The notes under the pieces were generated by a model. It did not search any database, was not told the DNA's origin, and was given only the letters and a program-made list of their open reading frames with translations. Source: Methylovulum psychrotolerans (lineage in GTDB: Bacteria; Pseudomonadota; Gammaproteobacteria; Methylococcales; Methylomonadaceae). Taken from it: a DNA stretch of 64,000 bases. Position 1 is the stretch's first letter. Every line of letters starts with the position of its first letter. A program made the translations under genes and the position numbers. The DNA lies in assembly GCF_002923755.1 (NCBI RefSeq), contig NZ_PGFZ01000001.1:392038-456037 (forward strand), in the 5' to 3' direction. Of the stretch, positions 15,563 through 23,983 are shown piece by piece.

Positions 15563-16297
15563 CTAAGTGCTTTCTTTTAAAGGCTCGTCTTCTTCATAAC
15601 CGTAAACTTGCGCGGTGAAGAATTTTTTAAACTGCGGCATAAAGCTGGCGGTAATGGGGATGGAGTAAAAGCAGTAAATCGCCCCCGCTTCGCCGGTGTC
15701 CACGCCAAACAGCCATTGCGGTACATACAGGGTAAAAATCGCCATGACGAAATGGTAAGTGGCGATACGCTGATTGTTTTTCCAGACAAAGCCGCTCAGC
15801 GCTAAAGCGAACAATGAGCCGTACATAATCACTTCACCATAAGCGCTGGCAATCCTATAGGCAATATGGTATTTGCCCATTTGCATACAGGCGATGATAT
15901 TGCCTATAAACGTGCCGGGCTCATTGGTAAGCTGTAAGGTGGTCGGCAGCGTACTACAGACCAAAAAAATGGCACTCAGCCCTCCCCCTAACAGGGCGGC
16001 TTTTTTTAGCGCAGTAGGGTCGGATGAATAGGTCGCCAAGGCGGGCATGATGGCAAAGGCTTGTAAACAGATATGGTAAGTCGACAGCTCGCTTAAGAAT
16101 AAATTCGAGCCATAGCCGCACTGGTCAGCGACCGGATAGGCAAAATATTGGATCAGTTCCATTAAGGAGAAGTGGAAGATGGCATACGCCCTAGCGGAGC
16201 GTACCCACAAAGGTTCTTGTTTATCGAAAAAGGTTACGGCGGAGGCGGCAAAACCGACCACACCTAGGCCGAGCGACATATTTGCACTGAAACACAT
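15563..16297 (-). CDS. small multi-pass membrane protein, DUF6629/DUF5765-like
   Basis: This 244-residue protein has about seven hydrophobic segments. It opens with MCFSANMS, the Met-Cys-Phe/Trp-Ser start shared by DUF6629/DUF5765 proteins. The first helices carry FHFSLMELIQYFAYP, and the equivalent block in the homologue at 39516 is TYFALMELLQAFTY. The conserved Cys2, Glu and Gln, with buried His residues, hint at a metal or lipid site, but nothing is established. It stands alone, with inverted repeats on the downstream side. Confidence 0.65.
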   Translation of the reverse strand: MCFSANMSLGLGVVGFAASAVTFFDKQEPLWVRSARAYAIFHFSLMELIQYFAYPVADQCGYGSNLFLSELSTYHICLQAFAIMPALATYSSDPTALKKAALLGGGLSAIFLVCSTLPTTLQLTNEPGTFIGNIIACMQMGKYHIAYRIASAYGEVIMYGSLFALALSGFVWKNNQRIATYHFVMAIFTLYVPQWLFGVDTGEAGAIYCFYSIPITASFMPQFKKFFTAQVYGYEEDEPLKEST

Positions 16298-16604
16298 AAG
16301 TAAACCTATACTTTTAAGGTTGATGAAAAAAGGGGTAACCTCAAGTCGTATGACTAACCGTAGAGTATAATCGGGGCAATTGTGAGTTGTCGATAGCTAA
16401 TAGCACCTAATTTACAAGGTTATTGGTTACTGCCCTTTAGATTATGGGTTTTTTATTGCGGATAGAGTGGGATAGATGGCGCTGAATGCCCCCATAAGCT
16501 GGCTTAGCTTTGACTGCGGGCGGCGATAGCATAGATCGCCGCCCGCAGTTTTGGGCATTTTGCCCTACTAACGAGGGCGGATAAGCTTCTAGGTTAGTTG
16601 GCGC
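16298..16604. other. intergenic region with strong hairpin
   Basis: This holds the upstream region of the membrane protein gene and the downstream region of the small secreted protein gene. The only structure seen is a perfect 15-bp stem at 16513-16549. No gene is supported. Confidence 0.6.
16513..16549. terminator. rho-independent terminator
   Basis: ACTGCGGGCGGCGAT and ATCGCCGCCCGCAGT form a perfect 15-bp stem with a 7-nt loop, followed by a short T run on the plus strand. It lies about 55 bp past the stop of the minus-strand secreted-protein gene. Confidence 0.65.
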
Positions 16605-17069
16605 TTATCGGTCAGGCGTGTCCAAAATACGGTTAATCATGGGGGTTTGTTGCGAGACCCTATCATCTAAGGTTAAGTCAAGCATGGTTTTAAGTTCGGC
16701 AAAACGTTTTTCAGCTTCTTTTAGTTGCTCTGTTGCTTTCGGCAAGTCACCCTCTTTTACGGCTCCCCGGGCTTTTTTCAAAGAATCATTGGCACGGTTC
16801 CGGTTCCGGTCAACTTTATCGTTGGCATTGATTTCTTTGCTTAACTTTAAAGCTTCTTTGATATTTTCGATAATCGCATCAGCCCCGGCATTATCATTGA
16901 TGGATTTCAACGCTTGTGTAATCTCCCCCATAGTCGCGTCAATCCCTTCGACAGGAGTCATTCTGTTGTACATGCAGGCCATGCCTAAACACACATCGGC
17001 GTTCGCCGAAAACGATCCTAAAGAAAGAGCCAATGTAGCCGCTAGCGCAGTGCTTGTTAATAATTTCAT
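16605..17069 (-). CDS. small secreted helical protein
   Basis: The best start is the ATG at 17069 (MKLLTSTALAATLALSLGS), with GAGG about 8 nt upstream. A longer frame to 17132 adds a polar stretch that would spoil the signal peptide. Cleavage is expected after SANA or nearby. The mature ~130 residues begin DVCLGMACMYNRMTP, with two cysteines five residues apart. They continue as a charged amphipathic helix with NANDKVDRNRNRANDSLKKARGAV and EQLKEAEKRF. It resembles small periplasmic metal-binding or scaffold proteins, but I do not recognise a family. It stands alone between host genes. Confidence 0.65.
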   Translation of the reverse strand: MKLLTSTALAATLALSLGSFSANADVCLGMACMYNRMTPVEGIDATMGEITQALKSINDNAGADAIIENIKEALKLSKEINANDKVDRNRNRANDSLKKARGAVKEGDLPKATEQLKEAEKRFAELKTMLDLTLDDRVSQQTPMINRILDTPDR

Positions 17070-17371
17070 TAATAAACCTCGTTTGTTGTTATTATTCTTT
17101 TGGGTCTGCAACTGCTTAGATATAAAGCGCATTTAATTAGCCACATGACGATGCGGACTTTAGCATAATTTTTATGAAGATTAAACGAATTAACGCGGTT
17201 TTTGCCATTCAAAACATCAAAAACCGTATTATTAATAGGGATTTAAGTGTGCCAAGCGTGTTGTCGCTCCCTTATCCGATAGCTGGATGGGGTCGGGTAA
17301 GTGCTATGGCGTTGGCGTTTCTCAAGCCGGAAATACGGTAGTGGGTACGGTAGGGCGGGACAGGCAATAGG
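17070..17371. other. intergenic region with paired ACGGTAG words
   Basis: No gene is seen. ACGGTAGT (17335-17342) and ACGGTAGG (17347-17354) are 12 bp apart, repeating the paired-word pattern found at both ends of element 2, although this copy lies ~900 bp outside the element's left boundary. The rest includes the upstream region of the secreted-protein gene. Confidence 0.5.
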
Positions 17372-18025
17372 CTAGTGGTGTTGGTTGCTGCTGCTGGCAA
17401 AGTGCCTAAGGAGAAGAGGAAGTTGCGACATATCGTCAAACGGCACTCCGCTTCGGCAGGGTAAAGCGTCACCGTTGGGCATATATTGGAATGCAGCCAT
17501 TCCTGCCGCCTCGGCTGCTTCAATCCCCACATCGCTATCCTCTACAACCACGCATTGGCTGGGCATAAAGCCCATCGCGTTTGCTGCGTGTTGGAACAAA
17601 CCCGGTTCGGGCTTCCAAGAGCCTACTTCATAGGAACTGAAGATGTTGTCCCCAAAGTAAGGTGCGAGGCCGCTAATTTGCAGTGCCTGACGGATTTTTA
17701 AAAGCGGCCCGCTTGAAGCAATGCACTTAGGAAAGCTGATGTGTTCGAGCATTTCAAGCACACCCGGCATAGGTTTCAGCTCATGTGAAAACAGTTCCGC
17801 GACACGCTGGCGATAACGGGCTTCAAACGCGCTTGGCAGCGTCTGGCAAAGCCGATGCTCAATATCTGTAAGAATTAAGGCTAATTTTTTGCCGCGATAC
17901 CGCGCCGTCAATGACGCAACCGTATCATTTAGCTGTGGCAGCAGATCAAGAAAGGCTTGATTGCAAATTCCCTCGCTGTCAATCAGTGTGCCGTCCAAAT
18001 CAAAAATCACACAGATAGTGGTCAT
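17372..18025 (-). CDS. HAD-IA family phosphatase (YieH-like)
   Basis: This 217-residue haloacid-dehalogenase phosphatase has motif I FDLDGTLIDSEG at residue 8, motif II SSG near 107, the motif III lysine in GSWKPEPGLF near 150, and motif IV VVEDSDVGIEAA near 175. A helical cap lies between motifs I and II. The spacing and the order KCIASSGPLLKIRQAL...WKPEPGLFQHAANAMG resemble E. coli YieH (a 6-phosphogluconate phosphatase) and phosphoglycolate phosphatases. The exact substrate cannot be read. It lies just outside the left boundary of element 2. Confidence 0.85.
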   Translation of the reverse strand: MTTICVIFDLDGTLIDSEGICNQAFLDLLPQLNDTVASLTARYRGKKLALILTDIEHRLCQTLPSAFEARYRQRVAELFSHELKPMPGVLEMLEHISFPKCIASSGPLLKIRQALQISGLAPYFGDNIFSSYEVGSWKPEPGLFQHAANAMGFMPSQCVVVEDSDVGIEAAEAAGMAAFQYMPNGDALPCRSGVPFDDMSQLPLLLRHFASSSNQHH

Positions 18026-18266
18026 GGCTTTATTGGGTTTTGGAAGCTGATAATGCCGTTTTATTTAAAGGCTTTTGGGCAGGCTAAGGATTTTTTCAAT
18101 GGGAATGCGATTTTTTTGTACACTGATAGCAGTGTATATGATAAAACGATTTTTAGTTTGGATTTGCAACAGGGCTGTTGCATAAGATAAAGGTGGGTGG
18201 GTAAAGCATGGGTTATAAACTTAACTATTATTCTTAACCATAAAGATTAATAGCTTACATAATTAA

Positions 18267-18281
18267 ATGGCGGAGAGGCAG
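18267..18281. repeat. attL-like repeat of element 2
   Basis: ATGGCGGAGAGGCAG is identical to 25960-25974, the 3' end of tRNA-Ser(TGA) on the minus strand. An integrase gene begins 160 bp inside. The 15-bp exact match to a tRNA end plus the integrase supports an attachment site. Confidence 0.8.
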
Positions 18282-18404
18282 TCCGCCAAACTCATGAATC
18301 ATTAAAAATCAAAACGTCTCAAAAAGCCATTGATTCATAAGCTTATATCAAATAGATTGTATCAGCTCTTATCATATATTATCATAAAATCCACTGCCCA
18401 TAGT

Positions 18405-18427
18405 ACGGTAGGATAGCACGGTAGGAT
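18405..18427. repeat. paired ACGGTAGGAT words, left end of element 2
   Basis: ACGGTAGGAT is at 18405-18414 and 18418-18427, 13 bp apart. The core ACGGTAGG recurs as a pair at the other end (25888-25907). These are probable integrase arm-type sites. The second copy lies about 13 bp from the integrase start and could also serve autoregulation. Confidence 0.5.
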
Positions 18428-18440
18428 TGATGGGGTAGAT

Positions 18441-19637
18441 ATGAAAAGAAACTCAAAAGTATTGACAGTCAAGAAAGTTGACTCTCTCAAAGAGCCGGGT
18501 TACTACGGTGACGGCGGCAACCTGTATTTGCAAATTAGCGGCACAGGCTCTAAGAGCTGGCTGTTTATCTATCGGCGTGAGGGAAAAAAACACGAAATAG
18601 GCTTAGGTGGCCTGTTTACCCTATCGTTAGCGGACGCGCGGGAAAAAGCAGAGGATTACCGCAAGCAATTACGCAAAGGCATAAACCCGCTGACAGAAAA
18701 ACGCAAGGCCGACCAAGCCCGTTTGCTTGCCAAAACCAAAGCCATAACCTTCAAACAATGCGCGGAGCTTTTCATTCAGAAACACCAACACGAATTGAAG
18801 AACGACAAGCATATTCAGCAATGGCAAAACACCCTCAGAGATTACGCTTTCCCTTTTATCGGTGACTTGCCCGTGTCAGTGATTGATACCGCCTTAATTA
18901 TGGATTGCCTTAATCCTATATGGACAACCAAAAATGAGACCGCTTCACGGGTACGCGGACGCATTGAACAGGTTCTGTCATGGGCAACGGTTAGCGGGTA
19001 TCGCACGGGCGACAATCCGGCGCGGTGGCGCGGACACCTTGACAAGCTACTAGCCAAACCCAACAAGGTGCAAAACACCCGACACCACCCCGCCCTACCC
19101 TATGCCGACATGGCGGCTTTTATGTCCGAACTCAAACAGCAAGACAATTTAGCGGCGCGTTGCCTCGAATTCACCCTATTGACGGCGGCACGGACTAACG
19201 AAACCATAGGGGCAACATGGGGTGAAATCGACTTGGGGGCGAAAGTCTGGACAATCCCAGCGGAGCGGATGAAAGCCGATAAAGAGCATCTTGTGCCGTT
19301 GTCCGGCGCGTGTCTGGCTTTGCTCGAAGCCATGCAAGTGATAAAGCAAAATGATTATGTTTTTGCTGGCGGACGCGGCGGCGGCTTAAGCAATATGGCA
19401 ATGCTCAAACTACTGGAACGCATGGGGCGCAAAGGCTTGACCGTCCACGGGTTCCGTTCCACGTTCAGGGATTGGGCGGCGGAAACCACCCACCATGAAA
19501 ACTTTGTACTGGAAATGTGCCTGGCCCATACGATTAAGAACCAAGCGGAGGCGGCTTATCGGCGTGGTGATTTGCTGGAAAAACGGCTTAACATCATGAA
19601 TGAATGGGCGGGGTTTTGTAATGGGGCGGAGGAGTGA
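18441..19637 (+). CDS. P4-type tyrosine integrase of element 2
   Basis: This 398-residue integrase should act at tRNA-Ser(TGA). It has the N-terminal arm-binding domain (DGGNLYLQISGTGSKSWLFIY), a core-binding domain, and a catalytic domain with Arg in TAARTNETIGATWGEID near residue 250, HGFRSTFRDWAAE near 335, a His in CLAHTIKN and Tyr in AAYRRGDL near 375. Overall similarity to the element 1 integrase is only family-level, consistent with a different target tRNA. Unlike element 1, the integrase lies at the end far from the tRNA. It overlaps the next gene by one base. Confidence 0.95.
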   Translation: MKRNSKVLTVKKVDSLKEPGYYGDGGNLYLQISGTGSKSWLFIYRREGKKHEIGLGGLFTLSLADAREKAEDYRKQLRKGINPLTEKRKADQARLLAKTKAITFKQCAELFIQKHQHELKNDKHIQQWQNTLRDYAFPFIGDLPVSVIDTALIMDCLNPIWTTKNETASRVRGRIEQVLSWATVSGYRTGDNPARWRGHLDKLLAKPNKVQNTRHHPALPYADMAAFMSELKQQDNLAARCLEFTLLTAARTNETIGATWGEIDLGAKVWTIPAERMKADKEHLVPLSGACLALLEAMQVIKQNDYVFAGGRGGGLSNMAMLKLLERMGRKGLTVHGFRSTFRDWAAETTHHENFVLEMCLAHTIKNQAEAAYRRGDLLEKRLNIMNEWAGFCNGAEE

Positions 19638-20443
19638 TGGAATTTGTTAGCCTAGATGACGTGCTTAACAGCATGGCCGATTGCGTAACCGTAAGCCCTA
19701 GGGTTGATGCCGACGAAGCCGCCGAGCTGAAATTTTCCAAAGTGGCGGCAACTTTTCATGAGGTATTGCACAATTTCCCTGACTTGCGCCCAAAATGGAT
19801 GGAACGTCATAAAGAAACGGGCAGATACTTACAGAATGATGCCGTTTGTGACGAAGGGATGAAAATGCTAATACACATGGCGGGCTGGTATCAACGTGAG
19901 TCCACACTTAGGGCAGAGACCCATAGAGCCGAACAGCGTTATATTGACCATCGTCTGGCATTTTTGCGGGCAATGCCCTCGCTTGACGACCACGAGAAGG
20001 AAGAGCTTTCTGTTCTCCAGCACAGAGAAATACCCAAAAAGATAGCAGTGGGGCCGGGGCGAGATATACACAGCGGGCAATACAGGATGGATAAGTTTTT
20101 TCGCCGTTGGCAAATAGGCTTTGACCGCACCGCGCTGGTTGCATTCCTCAATCAGTACGGTATTAACCATACTTTGGGAGGTGGTAGCGGATCGGAAAAG
20201 AAGCCCACCACCGTTACAGGTGGTGATACCTACAATTTGAGGGAGGCTAGTTTTAATGCTTGGCTTGAAGAGTCAAAAGTAGACATAACTGTTTTAAAGG
20301 TAAAAACAATTTTTGAACAGATGGCGCAAACAAACGGGGAGTTGTGGAAAATCAATCTTAATTCTTTTAGGACGGAATTCTGGGGCAGATACGCAGACAC
20401 GCACGGGATAAAAAAGAAGGCTGGACGGCCAAGCAACAAGTGA
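19637..20443 (+). CDS. hypothetical protein of element 2
   Basis: This unrecognised 268-residue protein starts at ATG 19637, overlapping the integrase TGA as TGATG, with GGAGG just upstream (a GTG one codon earlier is the alternative). The N-terminal half is acidic and helical. The middle has an RMDKFFRRWQIGFDRT stretch. The C-terminus ends KKKAGRPSNK, a basic tail suited to nucleic-acid binding. Translational coupling to the integrase suggests a role in mobility or its control. A terminator at 20464-20484 closes the pair. No homologue is present in element 1. Confidence 0.6.
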   Translation: MEFVSLDDVLNSMADCVTVSPRVDADEAAELKFSKVAATFHEVLHNFPDLRPKWMERHKETGRYLQNDAVCDEGMKMLIHMAGWYQRESTLRAETHRAEQRYIDHRLAFLRAMPSLDDHEKEELSVLQHREIPKKIAVGPGRDIHSGQYRMDKFFRRWQIGFDRTALVAFLNQYGINHTLGGGSGSEKKPTTVTGGDTYNLREASFNAWLEESKVDITVLKVKTIFEQMAQTNGELWKINLNSFRTEFWGRYADTHGIKKKAGRPSNK

Positions 20444-20456
20444 AAATGAAGGAATT

Positions 20457-20540
20457 AATTATAGGGGCGAAAAGCCCCTTTTTTGTGCCATCAGGAAAAT
20501 TAAGGCCGTAAATTATAGGGAATTATAGAAATTATAGGGA
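20457..20540. promoter_or_regulatory. AATTATAGGG repeats upstream of AlpA (element 2)
   Basis: AATTATAG words start at 20457, 20511, 20521 and 20530, three of them followed by GG and the last three only 9-10 bp apart. They precede the AlpA gene and end about 80 bp before its start. Closely phased repeats here look like an operator array for AlpA or another element-encoded regulator, or iterons. This is inferred from position and spacing only. Confidence 0.45.
20464..20484 (+). terminator. rho-independent terminator after the integrase operon (element 2)
   Basis: GGGGC, a 5-nt loop and GCCCC are followed by six T, about 20 bp after the stop of the 268-residue gene. Confidence 0.75.
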
Positions 20541-20620
20541 CGGCTGTTTTCTATATTTTTTGATACTAATCAATTAGTTATAATGTCAAAAAATCTCAGA
20601 CAACAGCAGAAGGTAAAAAA

Positions 20621-20803
20621 ATGCAAATTGTTAGACCCAAGGCCGTATGCCAAACATTAGGAATCTCAATGGCCACGTTTTGGCGATTGGTAAAAGATGA
20701 AAAACTGGCAACTGTAAAAATAAGCAAACGTGCTACTGGCGTGATGCAGTCCGAGCTTGACCGCTTCCTTACCGACATTCAGAGCGCGGGCGGTGCTGCA
20801 TGA
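20621..20803 (+). CDS. AlpA-family transcriptional regulator (element 2)
   Basis: This is a 60-residue minimal AlpA protein. The helix-turn-helix VCQTLGISMATFWRLVKDEKL is followed by the wing ATVKISKRATGVMQSELDRFL. Starting at this ATG gives the full domain. It overlaps the Ash-like ORF by 4 bp (ATGA), as in element 1, so the gene order AlpA-Ash-CHC2-Toprim is conserved although the AlpA proteins differ. It probably controls early or integrase expression through the repeats just upstream. Confidence 0.8.
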   Translation: MQIVRPKAVCQTLGISMATFWRLVKDEKLATVKISKRATGVMQSELDRFLTDIQSAGGAA

Positions 20804-21393
20804 TCGGTACAACGCACAACAGGAATGCCAAGGTTTTACCATCGTTTAACGCCGGAACAATAGCAATATTTAGGCAAGGGTACGAAAATCGGGCGGACGG
20901 CTTGACACCGCCACGGCTATTACTGGACAATCGCTACACTGTCAGTGCATTGCTGGTAGTCGGGCGTAGGAACCCGTTTGGAACAGGCGAAAATTCGCCA
21001 CAGCCCATTGTGGCTTTTTTATGCCCTTCATTTAGGCTGGCTTTGCGCCGCCTATTCATTATGGTGGGATTGTTTGGGCAGCCGAAAGGCTGGCCGCACC
21101 TGTTCGCGGTATTCCTACACCCACTCAATCCCGCCACCCATGCCGTAGGAAGCATGGGCGGCGGTTATCCCTTCTTAGAACAGGATTCACCGCATGAACC
21201 CACAAGACACCCACGCCCAAAATCCGCCTACCCAAGGCCAAGCCGCCCCAAACCCTCCACCTCGCACCCGCGAGAACCCAGCCGCCGACAAACAGGGCTT
21301 AGGGATACCCAAAACCTGCACGGCCTGTTCCTTGCCGTTTTGCGTTCCGCCCTTCACCCTGAAGAATGCAGAACGCAAAACCAACAGGCATAA
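20800..21393 (+). CDS. Ash/Icd-like early protein (element 2)
   Basis: The 197-residue frame has VSALLVVGRRNPFG, then FIMVGLFGQPKGWP and ATHAVGSMGGGYP, the pattern of Ash/Icd-like proteins near P4-type AlpA genes. It is clearly homologous to 10268-10927 over the first ~100 residues. Its C-terminal part is in a different frame from that in element 1, and a second frame from 21194 (MNPQDTHAQN) is the one aligned to the element 1 tail. The tail is therefore doubtful, and the region may function partly as RNA (hairpin 21131-21164). Confidence 0.5.
   Translation: MIGTTHNRNAKVLPSFNAGTIAIFRQGYENRADGLTPPRLLLDNRYTVSALLVVGRRNPFGTGENSPQPIVAFLCPSFRLALRRLFIMVGLFGQPKGWPHLFAVFLHPLNPATHAVGSMGGGYPFLEQDSPHEPTRHPRPKSAYPRPSRPKPSTSHPREPSRRQTGLRDTQNLHGLFLAVLRSALHPEECRTQNQQA
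21131..21164 (+). ncRNA. conserved hairpin within the Ash-like region (element 2)
   Basis: The arms CCGCCACCCATGC and GCATGGGCGGCGG pair with a single A-C mismatch around CGTAGGAA. The same arms occur in element 1 (10560-10593) with a different loop. This may be an immunity-RNA type structure. Confidence 0.35.
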
Positions 21394-21427
21394 AAAAGCC
21401 CACTAATCGGATAATTAGCGGGCTTTT
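21393..21427 (+). terminator. terminator/attenuator before the primase module (element 2)
   Basis: AAAAGCCCACTAAT and ATTAGCGGGCTTTT form a hairpin with a 6-nt loop and flanking A/T runs. It corresponds to 10234-10268 in element 1 and lies 90 bp before the CHC2 gene. Confidence 0.65.
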
Positions 21428-21515
21428 GTGTGCGGTAACAGCAATCAATCAGCAGGGTTAATAATACCCGATTGCCAAGCCGTGCGCCACCCGCGTAATG
21501 CAAGGGTAAACCAAC

Positions 21516-21866
21516 ATGAGCAAACAAAACTATAGCCGACCATCAGGGCTACCCATAAACCAACGGCGGCACACCCGCCCATTGAACGCCGACCATATCC
21601 GGCAAACCCTAAGCCCGGCGGATTTTTACCGCCACGAACTGCCCGGCGCACCGCTAAAAAAACACGGCTGGAACGACGGCGGTTTATGCCCGTTCCATGA
21701 CGACAACAGGGCGGGCAGTTTTCGCGTCAATCTGGAGACAGGCGCGTTTAAATGCTTTTCATGTGGCGTGGGGGGCGGTGATGTGATCGCCTTCACCATG
21801 AGCCTGTACGGGCTTAAATTTACCGATGCGCTGGCAAAGCTGGCGGACGATTGGGGGCTTTTATGA
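21516..21866 (+). CDS. CHC2-type primase zinc-finger protein (element 2)
   Basis: This 116-residue copy is almost identical to the element 1 protein. Zinc ligands are in LCPFHDD and FKCFSC. It lacks a Toprim domain, which is supplied by the next gene overlapping by 4 bp. The near-identity of this gene and its 5' flank to element 1, against diverged integrases and AlpA, implies recent exchange between the two elements. Confidence 0.85.
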   Translation: MSKQNYSRPSGLPINQRRHTRPLNADHIRQTLSPADFYRHELPGAPLKKHGWNDGGLCPFHDDNRAGSFRVNLETGAFKCFSCGVGGGDVIAFTMSLYGLKFTDALAKLADDWGLL

Positions 21867-23980
21867 GCGGCATACCCAAAATTTATAAGGGCAAGCCCTT
21901 AATCCACGCATGGCCTTATCGTGACCGCCAAGGCGAAATTATCGGGATTGTTGGCAGGTATCAGGACGGCAGCGGCAAGAAAGACATCGTGCCATTTTTT
22001 AAACGCAGCAGTTCCGGTTGGGCGGCGGGCGCACCTGATGACCCGCGCCCTTTGTTTGGGCTGGACAGGCTGGAAAAACAACCGAAAGACAAAGCCGTTA
22101 TGATTCCTGAGGGCGAGAAACCAGCGGCGGCATTGCAGGGGCTTGGTGTTTGCGCGGTCACTTCCCTAGGCGGCGCAAACGCGGCAAACAACACCGATTG
22201 GACACCGTTCAATGGTATCAAGACCGTTTATATTGTGCCTGACAATGACAAACCGGGCGAACACTACGCGCAAACCGTTTACAGGGCGTTAATGGCCTTG
22301 GACTCACCGCCGACCGTTAAAATAATTCGGCTGGAAGGCTTGCCGGACGGCGGCGATATTGTGGACTGGTTGCAAAACTACGCGCCGGATTGGGATGGTT
22401 ACGCGCCATTTCCGGCGGATTCGACCGCGTGGGCCATGGCTGAATTACAGGCCAAGGTAAAAAATGCCGAACCCGTGCCGGGCGATTGGGCAACAATTGA
22501 CGATGGCCTGCCAAGCGGTTGGCCAGAACCCATTGAGATAAAGGCGGATTTAAAGCCGGTTGCACCTTTTCCATTGGATGCGTTGCCCGATGCCTTTAGG
22601 GCTTGGGTTGCGGACATTGCGCACCGGATGCAATGCCCGCCCGACTATGTAGCCGTGGCGGCAATAATTGCCCTGTCCGCCGTTGTCGGCAAGAAAGGCT
22701 TGATCAAACCCAAATCAAAAGATGACTGGACGGTTAGCCCAAACCTCTGGGGACTGAATATCGGACGACCAAGCGTCATGAAGACCCCCGCCGCCAATGA
22801 AGCCATGAAGCCGCTGAACTGGCTGGAAATCACGGCTAAGGAAGCGTTTAAACAGGCATTAGAAGCCAATGAGGTGGAGCAGTTCATTAATAAGGGTGGC
22901 CGCGAATTGGCAGAGAAACAGGCAAAGGAATTGATCAAGGCCAAGAAATTTGACGATGCAAGGCGGTTGCTGGTTGATAACCCGTCGGAATCCGACAAGC
23001 CCACACGCCGCCGCTATATCATCAATGATACGACCATAGAAAAACTGGGTGAGTTGCTTAATGAAAACCCCAATGGCTTACTACTGTATCGGGACGAAAT
23101 CAGCGGCTGGCTAAAGACGATTGATCGCGAGGATCGCAGCAATGACCGCGCCTTTTATATCGAGGCTTTCAATGGCTTGGGTTCTTATACATTTGACCGC
23201 ATAGGGCGTGGAACAATCGACATCAGTAGCGTTTGCCTATCAATTTTGGGCAATATCCAGCCGGGGGTGTTGCGCCCTTATCTTAATGATGCGAAAAATG
23301 GCACTGCAAGCGATGACGGCATGATCCAACGGTTCCAGCTAATGGTGTGGCCTGACTTGGGCGATTGGCGGCACATTGACCAATGGCCGGATAATTCCGC
23401 CAAGGATGCCGCCGCAGATGTTTTCACCCGGCTTAATGATTGGGAAGGGTACATGGAAGCCGCACGGTTCAGCGAAGATGGGCAAAAAGCGTTTGACGCT
23501 TGGTTTTGCAGGCTTCACGAAGAATTGAGGGCGGATGACATCCACCCCGCGATTGAATCACACCTTGGCAAATACAAGTCAATGATGCCAAGCCTTGCCG
23601 TACTTGTTCACTTGGCTGATGACCCTTATCACGGCGACACAGTGGGCATTGACGCGGTAAAAAAGGCTATGGCTTGGTGCGATTACCTTAAAACCCACAT
23701 GTTGCGGGTTTACGGTTCCGCACTTGACCCCGTGGATGCCAATGCAAAAACCATTCTGGCCAAAATCGGATCGGGAAAATTGCCGGACTGGTTTGGGACG
23801 GGGGATGTGAAGCGCGGCGGCTGGACGGGGCTTGACACATTGGATGCAATTAAAGCGGCGTTGGCGCGGCTGGTTGATTACGGATGGCTTCGGGAACACA
23901 GGCAGCCCGGAGGCACATTAGGCGGGAGGCCTTCCGTAAAATATGCAATACACCCGAAATTTCAAAAACGCGCCAGTTAA
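21863..23980 (+). CDS. Toprim plus DUF3987-like replication protein of element 2
   Basis: The 705-residue protein from ATG 21863 (GGGGG just upstream, ATGA overlap) has the Toprim core PEGEKPAAA near residue 85 and VPDNDKPG near 130. A long DUF3987-like region follows (LLLYRDEISGWLKTIDREDRS near 410). The N-terminal ~170 residues nearly match element 1 and similarity then falls. The stretch between about residues 180 and 390 is largely different, while the RYIINDTTIEKLGELLNENPNG block is again conserved. This is a mosaic replication protein. The hairpin at 23984-24023 follows immediately. Confidence 0.8.
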   Translation: MSGIPKIYKGKPLIHAWPYRDRQGEIIGIVGRYQDGSGKKDIVPFFKRSSSGWAAGAPDDPRPLFGLDRLEKQPKDKAVMIPEGEKPAAALQGLGVCAVTSLGGANAANNTDWTPFNGIKTVYIVPDNDKPGEHYAQTVYRALMALDSPPTVKIIRLEGLPDGGDIVDWLQNYAPDWDGYAPFPADSTAWAMAELQAKVKNAEPVPGDWATIDDGLPSGWPEPIEIKADLKPVAPFPLDALPDAFRAWVADIAHRMQCPPDYVAVAAIIALSAVVGKKGLIKPKSKDDWTVSPNLWGLNIGRPSVMKTPAANEAMKPLNWLEITAKEAFKQALEANEVEQFINKGGRELAEKQAKELIKAKKFDDARRLLVDNPSESDKPTRRRYIINDTTIEKLGELLNENPNGLLLYRDEISGWLKTIDREDRSNDRAFYIEAFNGLGSYTFDRIGRGTIDISSVCLSILGNIQPGVLRPYLNDAKNGTASDDGMIQRFQLMVWPDLGDWRHIDQWPDNSAKDAAADVFTRLNDWEGYMEAARFSEDGQKAFDAWFCRLHEELRADDIHPAIESHLGKYKSMMPSLAVLVHLADDPYHGDTVGIDAVKKAMAWCDYLKTHMLRVYGSALDPVDANAKTILAKIGSGKLPDWFGTGDVKRGGWTGLDTLDAIKAALARLVDYGWLREHRQPGGTLGGRPSVKYAIHPKFQKRAS

Positions 23981-23983
23981 GAG

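Larger units (their letters stand above)
18026..18440. other. element 2 left boundary region
   Basis: This 415-base stretch has no gene. It contains the left attachment repeat (18267-18281), an inverted pair ATGAATCA/TGATTCAT (18294-18301, 18331-18338) and a direct pair of ACGGTAGGAT words just before the integrase. A small dyad TACACTG-ATAG-CAGTGTA lies at 18119-18136 on the host side. Composition drops sharply in GC here compared with neighbouring genes. Confidence 0.6.
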
